Position numbers and translations under genes: made by a program
Notes under the pieces: model-generated
The model's input: only the letters and a program-made list of their open reading frames with translations
What the model was told of the DNA's origin: nothing
The model's database searches: none
Shown: one piece after another, positions 34,103 to 41,066 of the stretch
How positions within the stretch are numbered: position 1 is the first letter of the stretch
Layout: every line of letters starts with the position of its first letter
From: Gemmatimonadota bacterium
Lineage (GTDB): Bacteria; Latescibacterota; UBA2968
Direction of reading: 5' to 3'
Assembly: GCA_028874765.1 (NCBI GenBank)
Contig: JAPPIE010000113.1
Location: 3,553 to 56,937 of the forward strand
DNA length: 53,385 nucleotides

Positions 34103-36206
34103 CCGTGAAGTGTGCCCAGCCTTTCCAGCGGTCAATACCTGTCAGGCGCAGGTCAATTTCGTCGCCGACCTCTACGGGATAACCCGGATAGATGACGGTT
34201 TTGAAGGGGTGGTCGAGGATCTCAACGAGGACACCGCGCATTTTGAGGTAGAGAACAACGGCGCGAAATTCCCGACCGAGTTGGTCTTCCCACGATTGTA
34301 ACATTAAGTTGCGCGTATGTCGGTGAACCAGATCGTCAATGAGGTCCAGCGTTTCCCACATGCGGTAGCGCAGGGTGTTGAGGTCGTCAACTGAGTAAAG
34401 GGATTGCTCCGTTTTAAGGTAGTGATCGATCTGGCGTTGCATTGCGAGGTCGGTGTATCGGGTGGTGGGTTGCGTGATGGGACAATAATGCGAAATGCCA
34501 TAGCCGTGATGTGTTTCTGGCGTTGTATTGAGGCCGATGTTTGGGGTCTGGCGGTGAAGTTCGTGGCGGCGGACGACGGGGTGGGGGATTTGTATGATGG
34601 ATTCGATATTTTCAATGGGGTCGCGTATTTCGTAAATTGCGGGGATGTTTTTATTATTGCACCATCGCCCAACAGCTATGCCAGCGAGCAGGGATAGTTC
34701 GCGGGCAATGCGAAATGCGGGATTTGGGGGTGATTGTTCCTCAAGGTCGTGTATGGTCGTTTGCCGCTTTTTGTGGAGGCGCGTGGATAATTGCGAGAAG
34801 AATTGTATGGCGCGGTGTTGCGGGTGAGCGGGATCGTCCAGTGCTCGATCGATGTCTTCAGGTAAAAGGTCAGCTTTGTTTATTGCGGCCGTTTGCGCGA
34901 TACAAAAATCTTTGAGGTGGCCATCCCGATTTACGCGCCAGAAGATGCTGAGTGCTGGATGCGCTTTGTCGCTTTGGAATTGGCCCAGGTCGTGTGCAAA
35001 CGGTAGCATGGGAATGGGATGATCGGGAAAGGGAATGTGCGCCATGCGCTCGGCAGCGTCGCGGTCGATGTGTGAATCTTTGGGGATGAGTGCGCTGATA
35101 TCTGGAATGTGTACGCCAAATTCTGCGCCCCTAAAGAGCCGGCGGCGGAATGAGAGGGCGATTTCTGGGTGATCGGGTGGATGTATCACAAAGGCGAGCT
35201 GTTTTTCGCGGTTGCCATAAGTGGGCACGAGTGTTTCTGCCTGGCGGATGACGAGGTCTGAAAATGCAGTTGGAACTTCGGCACGGAGTAAGTCGAAGTT
35301 TTGATCGCGTTTCCAGACTTTTTTTTGTATAAGCAATTCGACTGCAGATTTTTGGCGGTTTTTTTTCGTTTTGCAGATTTCCGCGATCAATGCCTGAGCC
35401 TGAGTTGCGTGTTGGGATTCGCTGCCCCATAATGCGTATTGTCTAATCTGTTCCAGATAGGTTTGTTGGCGTGGGGTTAGCGTGTGTTCTGCAATGGATT
35501 CGGCATTATTCGCCATGGCGTGGATAAATTCTTCGCGTTCTTCATCCCGATCTTTTCTAAGTTTGTCGCGTTGGTAGAGGACATTGACTTGACCAGCCGT
35601 ATAGGGCGAATACGAGTTGGAAGATTGAGGCTGAAAATAAGGAGAGGCCTGGTGCAGGTGAAGATAGAGGGCAATCCACTGTGTGGCATCGGTTTCTGTG
35701 TTGTAGTAAAGGTCGGCGATTTCTGAAAGCGGAAGCGGGGTTGCAGATTCAATGGCGATTTCCCAAACGTCTTTGAGATCTATTTCTCGGCTCAAGGTGC
35801 GGACGGTCAGAGCATAAGTTTTGAGTGGTACATCGCGCGATGAGATACCGGTGAGATAAACGAGGTTGGTGTGGTGAAAGCGGAGGCGCCGGCCGTCTTC
35901 TGATAAAACTGCGATTTCGGAAATTTTGCGGGGTAAAACAGCCTGGCAAGTTCCCAGGAGCAGGCGTTTTCGAAAGCGAAACAGGACGATTTCATCCTGG
36001 ACAGGTGTGCCGGATAGTCTGCCTTTTGTATGGGACGCATCCTGGGAACTCGGTATTCCGTCTTCATCCAGACGGCCCGTGTAGCGCTCGTTGGGTTGGT
36101 TTTTGTGTTCATTTCGGATGATCAGACCGTAGATGCGTTTGACCAGGCTGGCGTAGAAGTAGAGATAGCGATTGGAAATTGTGATTTCGCGTTTGGGTTT
36201 TTGCAT
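34068..36206 (-). CDS. RNB-domain (RNase II/R family) protein with degenerate active site
   Basis: 712 residues. The RNB fold is recognisable: GAEFGVHIPDISALIPKDSHIDRDAAERMAHIPFPDH, then IPMLPFAHDLGQFQSDKAHP, and late PTTRYTDLAMQRQIDHYL. The catalytic Asp cluster, normally D-x-D-D in (I)DPxxxxDxDDALS, reads HPPDHPEIALSF (342-353), so most of the metal ligands seem lost. The N-terminal 330 residues hold a beta-barrel-like region and a helical domain; the C-terminus has an OB-fold-like end (VEVGDEIDLRLTGID). ATG 36206 follows GAGG. The last residues derive from a repeat. It may bind RNA without cutting it, or use altered chemistry. Confidence 0.82.
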   Translation of the reverse strand: MQKPKREITISNRYLYFYASLVKRIYGLIIRNEHKNQPNERYTGRLDEDGIPSSQDASHTKGRLSGTPVQDEIVLFRFRKRLLLGTCQAVLPRKISEIAVLSEDGRRLRFHHTNLVYLTGISSRDVPLKTYALTVRTLSREIDLKDVWEIAIESATPLPLSEIADLYYNTETDATQWIALYLHLHQASPYFQPQSSNSYSPYTAGQVNVLYQRDKLRKDRDEEREEFIHAMANNAESIAEHTLTPRQQTYLEQIRQYALWGSESQHATQAQALIAEICKTKKNRQKSAVELLIQKKVWKRDQNFDLLRAEVPTAFSDLVIRQAETLVPTYGNREKQLAFVIHPPDHPEIALSFRRRLFRGAEFGVHIPDISALIPKDSHIDRDAAERMAHIPFPDHPIPMLPFAHDLGQFQSDKAHPALSIFWRVNRDGHLKDFCIAQTAAINKADLLPEDIDRALDDPAHPQHRAIQFFSQLSTRLHKKRQTTIHDLEEQSPPNPAFRIARELSLLAGIAVGRWCNNKNIPAIYEIRDPIENIESIIQIPHPVVRRHELHRQTPNIGLNTTPETHHGYGISHYCPITQPTTRYTDLAMQRQIDHYLKTEQSLYSVDDLNTLRYRMWETLDLIDDLVHRHTRNLMLQSWEDQLGREFRAVVLYLKMRGVLVEILDHPFKTVIYPGYPVEVGDEIDLRLTGIDRWKGWAHFTEKSYQQSAVGF

Positions 36207-36237
36207 GGCTTTGCCTCGTCTCTGTTGCCCATTAGTA

Positions 36238-36266
36238 AAAAGCCCCGGTGTGTGACCGGGGCTTTT
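36238..36266 (-). terminator. Intrinsic terminator after the DUF1800-DUF1501 operon
   Basis: 12-bp perfect stem AAAAGCCCCGGT/ACCGGGGCTTTT around CACAC on the minus strand, with a run of Ts. It sits 24 bases after the DUF1501 stop and 31 bases before the RNB start. Confidence 0.9.
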
Positions 36267-36290
36267 ACAGTTTCAGACGATGCCGGATGA

Positions 36291-37715
36291 TTAACGGTTT
36301 CGGTAGGCATCGACAAATCTCAGGAAATCGCCAAATCCAACGTTGCCATCGCCGTCTAAATCGAATTTGGCTTCGTTGCTGCCGTAGGCCTTGGCAAATT
36401 GGAGAAAGTCGTTGAAGTCGAGTTTGCCGTCGGCATTAAAGTCAAATTTGGCGAGATCGATGGGTGGCGGTCTGAGAATGGGTATGTGTGACGTATTGGA
36501 TGAAAAGATGTTCGAGACAACATCTTGTGATACGTCAAACCAATCGTTGAGTACCGAGGCATAGACATGGCGAAAGTCGTGATCGTAGTAAAAGTCACCA
36601 CGCCTGTCAACTTGTTCAAAGTTGGGGGCTGGACCCGCAATGCCCGCATTGACCGATGGGCCAAAGAAGAACATGGGCGCTGATGTGCCGTGATCGGTGC
36701 CTGCGCTACCGTTTTCTTTTGTTCGACGACCAAATTCCGAAATGCTCATGCCGAGTACGCGGTCTTGTAACTGGTGTTGCCGCAGGTCTTGAACAAAAGA
36801 CGTGACTGCTTCGTTGAGATATCCCATCAAGGTGTTGTGGCGGTTGAGCTGATTGGAGTGTGTGTCGTATCCGCCCTGTGAGACCAGATACACTTTGGAT
36901 TGTAAGCCGCCAGCGATCAGCCGCGCGACCAGACTGAGCTGGTTGGCGAGCGAATTACCAGAGGGATATTCAACTCTGTTCGCGCCTTTATTTGCGGCAT
37001 CTCGGACTTGTGAGGAATATTGCAGGGATTCAAAGTTGATGCGGCGGATAAAGTCGAGTTCATATCCAGCCGGTGAGGGGATTTTACCGTCTTCGATAAT
37101 TTTGTTGCCCTGCTCCACGAGATTGACAAATTGCCTGGGGTTGCGCAGGGCAATGCCCATGGCACCGTTTTTACCCAATAGGGCAAGAGAAAGTACGGGG
37201 CCGATGTCAACTGCGAGAGGTTGTTCTGGCAGGGTGTCTGGGAAGCCCGGAGTCTGGGATTCAAAATAGCGCCCCAGCCAACCGTGGTTCAAAAATTCGT
37301 TGGAATTTGATGCGGTCAACCAGATGTCGGTTGAACGGAAGTGCGATCGGTTGGGGTTGGGATATCCCACTCCCTGCATGACCATCAACTGACCTTCGTC
37401 GTAGAGTTCTTTGAATCCGGTGAGTTGGGGGTGCAGGCCCTGTGTTGGGGTGAGTCTGAGGGCTTCTTCTTTTGTGATGTGGATTTTGGGACGCGCCTGG
37501 TAATAGGCGTCGTTTTCAAAATTGACCAGGGTGTTGAGGCCGTCGTTACCGCCATTGAGGCGAATGATAACGAGCACGCGGTCGGTCTCGCTGAGGGCTG
37601 TTGCAGCCAGGGGGCCAATAGCTTCGGCGCGCCCATAAGCCCGCGTCATAAAACCGCCCAGCGCAAACCCGGCACCACCGCGGGTCGCATTTTTCATAAA
37701 GTCGCGTCTGTTCAT
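36291..37715 (-). CDS. DUF1501 protein with Tat signal and dockerin-like C-terminus
   Basis: 474 residues. The N-terminus MNRRDFMKNATRGGAG carries the twin-arginine RRDFM motif of a Tat signal. The body matches DUF1501 (VLVIIRLNGGNDGLNTLVNF; ISEFGRRTKENGSAGTDHG with conserved HG; VYLVSQGGYDTHSNQLNRH), a family with alkaline-phosphatase-like metal sites and no firmly known reaction. The last 45 residues form two dockerin-like EF-hand repeats (FDFNADGKLDFNDFLQFAKA, FDLDGDGNVGFGDFLRFVDA). It follows the DUF1800 gene by 21 bases. Confidence 0.9.
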   Translation of the reverse strand: MNRRDFMKNATRGGAGFALGGFMTRAYGRAEAIGPLAATALSETDRVLVIIRLNGGNDGLNTLVNFENDAYYQARPKIHITKEEALRLTPTQGLHPQLTGFKELYDEGQLMVMQGVGYPNPNRSHFRSTDIWLTASNSNEFLNHGWLGRYFESQTPGFPDTLPEQPLAVDIGPVLSLALLGKNGAMGIALRNPRQFVNLVEQGNKIIEDGKIPSPAGYELDFIRRINFESLQYSSQVRDAANKGANRVEYPSGNSLANQLSLVARLIAGGLQSKVYLVSQGGYDTHSNQLNRHNTLMGYLNEAVTSFVQDLRQHQLQDRVLGMSISEFGRRTKENGSAGTDHGTSAPMFFFGPSVNAGIAGPAPNFEQVDRRGDFYYDHDFRHVYASVLNDWFDVSQDVVSNIFSSNTSHIPILRPPPIDLAKFDFNADGKLDFNDFLQFAKAYGSNEAKFDLDGDGNVGFGDFLRFVDAYRNR

Positions 37716-37736
37716 AACGAGCTCCTTGCCTCAAGT

Positions 37737-39209
37737 CTAATTCAGTTGATAGTCGGGCAATTCAAAGATGAGTTTGAGAATATTTTTGATGCGTCGGGGT
37801 GCTGCAACAGCGTCGGGATTCCAGTCATAGACATCGGCGCCTTCGAGTAGCGTTTCCAAAAACATTTCGCGGCGATAATCGTCAACTGGAAAGGCGGTCA
37901 GGCATTCTCCCATGGCGCGAACGAGTTTTTCCGCGTCGTAGGGATCGGGAAATGCCTTGACGAATCCCACAGTATCCGGGTTGAGGATGGTGTAACGGTT
38001 GGGATTGCGCGGTTTGGCATCGACCATCTCGTCGGTCATTTTGTGGCGTTCGGGCAATGTTGACGTGCTGATCCACAGCCGATACCCCGGCCACCCGGCG
38101 ACATTGGGCGGATCGAGCAGTTTCTGACCGAGCACCTGGGCGATGTAAACGAGGTATTGGGAACTGATGCTTCTGCCTGCGCCAGCTTTGAAACCGAGAC
38201 TGCGCGCTGTGCCAGCGACGAGTTCGACGGGATTCTTGATTTTGGCGCCGATGGTGGCTGGGTCGAAAAAGTGCTGGCTCAAGAGCAATGTCTTCAGCAC
38301 GGGTTTGATTTCGTAATCGTTGTCGCGCATGATTTGCGCGAGTTCCGAGACGACGTTTTTGTCTGGATGCTCATAGACAAATTCGCGATAGAGTTTGCCG
38401 CATATAAATTCGGCTGTGATTTCTTGTTGGAAGATGATGTCGATAATGTCTTGTTCATTGAAGTTGCCGGTTTGCCCCAGGAATGTCTTCTGGCCTTTGT
38501 CGAATCGATTTTCTCTAAAAGTGGGTTGTTTGCCTACGACAATCCACCCCGTGAGCGCTCGGGCCGCTTCTCCGATGTCGTGTTCTGTGTAGCCACCACC
38601 TTCGCCCATGGTGAACAGTTCCATGAGTTCTCGGGCGTAGTTTTCATTGGGTCTGCCCACTCTGTTGGTGTTGCTGTCGAGATAGTAGATCATGGCCGGA
38701 TCGCGCGTGACGCCCTCAACTATTGTTTTAAAATTGCCGACGGCGTGTTTGCGGAACAGGAAATTTTGGAGATACACCCACTGTGGGCGTCTGACATCTT
38801 TGGCCTGGGTGGCGAAGTGATCGTGCCAGAAGAGCACCATGCGTTCTTGAATTGAGAACCCCTGATTGACGATGAGTTCCATCCACCAGGCGCGGGTCTG
38901 GTCAACGCGCGCACGCTCAATTTTGCGCTGGTCTGCATCGGGTTTTTGAAATGGGTCTTCGTTGACCCAATTATCGGGTGGATTCGGTGGCAAAAAAGGC
39001 ATTTCCAGAAGGCGATCTACAACGGCTTCTGGCGTGCTTTGCACGGCTTCTGCAATTTCTCTTGGCGTTGGGCCAATGAGGGTGCGCCGCAAGAGGTGTG
39101 CCGCCCGGTGCTCATTCCACGGCTGTTCTGCCGAGGGGATATAAGGTTCGAGTCCCGTGGATGCATACGCAAGTTTGGGCGCAACAGGAAAATGTTTGCG
39201 GTTGGACAC
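37737..39209 (-). CDS. DUF1800 family protein
   Basis: 490 residues. The text AAHLLRRTLIGPTPREIAEAV, MVLFWHDHFATQ and the later NYARELMELFTMGEGGGYTEHDI are diagnostic for DUF1800. The family is nearly always paired with DUF1501, and here the DUF1501 gene follows after 21 bases. The start is GTG 39209, with GAGGAGGAG close upstream. No clear Sec signal peptide is seen; export together with the Tat-dependent DUF1501 partner is possible. Biochemical function unknown. Confidence 0.92.
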   Translation of the reverse strand: MSNRKHFPVAPKLAYASTGLEPYIPSAEQPWNEHRAAHLLRRTLIGPTPREIAEAVQSTPEAVVDRLLEMPFLPPNPPDNWVNEDPFQKPDADQRKIERARVDQTRAWWMELIVNQGFSIQERMVLFWHDHFATQAKDVRRPQWVYLQNFLFRKHAVGNFKTIVEGVTRDPAMIYYLDSNTNRVGRPNENYARELMELFTMGEGGGYTEHDIGEAARALTGWIVVGKQPTFRENRFDKGQKTFLGQTGNFNEQDIIDIIFQQEITAEFICGKLYREFVYEHPDKNVVSELAQIMRDNDYEIKPVLKTLLLSQHFFDPATIGAKIKNPVELVAGTARSLGFKAGAGRSISSQYLVYIAQVLGQKLLDPPNVAGWPGYRLWISTSTLPERHKMTDEMVDAKPRNPNRYTILNPDTVGFVKAFPDPYDAEKLVRAMGECLTAFPVDDYRREMFLETLLEGADVYDWNPDAVAAPRRIKNILKLIFELPDYQLN

Positions 39210-39325
39210 GAATGCTCCTCCTCTTGATCTAAAATGCTGGTGATTTAGTTCTAATCATTAAGCACATGTATAAAATGATAAATTTTTATTATTAGTGCAA
39301 GTTAATATTTGTAAATACCAAAGCC

Positions 39326-39643
39326 TCAAGGGGCATATTTTGTGAGTGAATCGAGTAGAGCTTGTTGCGCTACCAAATTTTTTTCCGATGCCGCGACAAT
39401 GGTCTCCTGGATTTTGATGCGGGTGTGTTCTATTTTTTTTGCCTGTTCTTCTGGAATGCCCAGGGCGATATTGCGCTGAATTTCGCTTTGCAGGCTGTCG
39501 CGCAGGGTTTGCAGGCGGATGCGTTCTTCGCGCAGTGCTTCTCGGGCTTTTGAGACCTTCATTTTTTGACTTTCGAGTACGGGATTGGTTCCCGAACACG
39601 CAAAAATCAGAATAAGGAAAAAAAATAAGAGAAAGCGAGGCAT
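39326..39643 (-). CDS. Small lipoprotein with coiled coil
   Basis: 105 residues. The signal FLLFFFLILIFAC ends with a probable lipobox, so Cys16 is the likely lipidated residue. The rest is a long helix (KAREALREERIRLQTLRDSLQSEIQRN, then EQAKKIEHTRIKIQETIVAASEKNLVAQQALLDSL). It starts one base after the RelA/SpoT homolog stop and probably shares its transcript. No family recognised. Confidence 0.75.
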   Translation of the reverse strand: MPRFLLFFFLILIFACSGTNPVLESQKMKVSKAREALREERIRLQTLRDSLQSEIQRNIALGIPEEQAKKIEHTRIKIQETIVAASEKNLVAQQALLDSLTKYAP

Positions 39644-39644
39644 A

Positions 39645-41066
39645 TTATTTTTGACTATTGAGATAGTGCTGGATGTGGCGGCGGGCGCGATAGGTTTTTA
39701 CGCGGCTGATCCAACTCTTTTTGGGATGTTGGTTTGGATCGATGTCAATTTCAACGGTGTCGCCCCAGGCGAGTTTGGAGAACGGATAAGCCCGCACGCC
39801 GTTGATACGACCTCCTTTGCATTGCAAGCCGAGGTCGGTATGTACGGCAAAGGCAAAATCTGCAAGGGTCGCATCTTCGGGTAAAATAAAGGGATCACCT
39901 CTGGGTGTGAGTGTGACTATTTCTCGGGTAAAGAGAATGCGTTGGAGTTCGGACATCAGGTGATGGGAGGCGTCGGCGCGGTCGTACCAATCGACAAAAT
40001 CGTGCAACCAGCGCGTGCGGCGCTCTTCGTGCTCTGCATCTCCGCGCAATGCGGCAATGCCAAATTCGCCCAGGCGATGCATTGCGGGGGTTTGAATGTG
40101 GAGTTCGTAGCGTTGGTCTCTGTGGTGGACACAGGTATGCAGAGCCTGGTAACCATTACGTTTGGGCAGGGCAATAAAATCTTTGAAACGCTCCATTACA
40201 GGCAGGAATTGCTCGTGTAAAATTCCCAAAGCCGAATAACACAATCGGCGACGCGAGACAATGACTTCGATTGCGTAGCGATCCTGAATTTGACTGAGGG
40301 GGCGATGTTGCATTTTGCGGTAAATACTGCTCAAACTCTTCTCTTGCACGCGCACACTTGTCCGCACGCCGTTGGCATTGAGCAGGTTGCGAATTGTGTT
40401 CTGGAATGTTACGAGGTGCTCGGTCGGTTCTGTTCTAAATGTCGTCTGTATCTGATTTGTAATGCGCGGTTCAAGACAGAAAAGACTGCGGTCTTCAAGC
40501 TCTCGGCGGATGCGGGCCATGCCCAACAAGTGCGATAGGGGTGCGTATATATCAATGGTCTCTTGCGCAATGCGTTGCCGCCTGTCGAGTTCTGCAATGC
40601 CATCGAGGCTGCGCATGTTATACATGCGGTCAGCCAATTTGAGAATGAGGACGCGCGGGTCTCGGCTGGCATGGGTGAACAGATGTTGTAAGGTGGCAAT
40701 GCGCCGCGCAGTGCGTCCAGCTTTTAATCCTTCAACTTTTGTAACGCCGCTGACGAGGGTGGCAATATTTTTCCCAAAGGTGGGTTCAATATCGCCAAGG
40801 GTCAGGGCAGAGTCTTCAACAGCGTCGTGTAATAGTGCCGCCGCCATCATTTCCGCGTCGCGGGCAAAGCCCAATTCAGAAGCCAGAATGAGGGCTACGC
40901 CAATGGGATGGGTGATATACGGTTGCCCGGCGTCACGGTCCTGGCCTTCGTGGCTGGCATTGGCGAAGTGATAGGCATGCCCGACGAGCGGATGATTGCG
41001 CTGAGGAATTTTTACCAGTAATTCCCGAAGGGGTTCGCGTATGGCAATTTGGTATTTGGTATTCAC
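39645..41066 (-). CDS. Short RelA/SpoT homolog, probably hydrolase only
   Basis: 473 residues, against more than 700 in bifunctional RSH proteins; the C-terminal ACT part is missing. The HD hydrolase domain is intact: H53 in THPIGVAL, H80-D81 in ALLHDAVEDS and D146 in KLADRMYNM. The synthetase domain (about 215-340) is altered at sites needed for catalysis: Q241 where the GRxK Arg is expected, ELHIQT (321-326) in place of EVQIRT, and DRYAIE where D-x-x-A-x-R is usual. A TGS domain (about 385-445) follows. The start GTG 41066 overlaps the DinG stop as GTGA. Confidence 0.85.
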   Translation of the reverse strand: MNTKYQIAIREPLRELLVKIPQRNHPLVGHAYHFANASHEGQDRDAGQPYITHPIGVALILASELGFARDAEMMAAALLHDAVEDSALTLGDIEPTFGKNIATLVSGVTKVEGLKAGRTARRIATLQHLFTHASRDPRVLILKLADRMYNMRSLDGIAELDRRQRIAQETIDIYAPLSHLLGMARIRRELEDRSLFCLEPRITNQIQTTFRTEPTEHLVTFQNTIRNLLNANGVRTSVRVQEKSLSSIYRKMQHRPLSQIQDRYAIEVIVSRRRLCYSALGILHEQFLPVMERFKDFIALPKRNGYQALHTCVHHRDQRYELHIQTPAMHRLGEFGIAALRGDAEHEERRTRWLHDFVDWYDRADASHHLMSELQRILFTREIVTLTPRGDPFILPEDATLADFAFAVHTDLGLQCKGGRINGVRAYPFSKLAWGDTVEIDIDPNQHPKKSWISRVKTYRARRHIQHYLNSQK

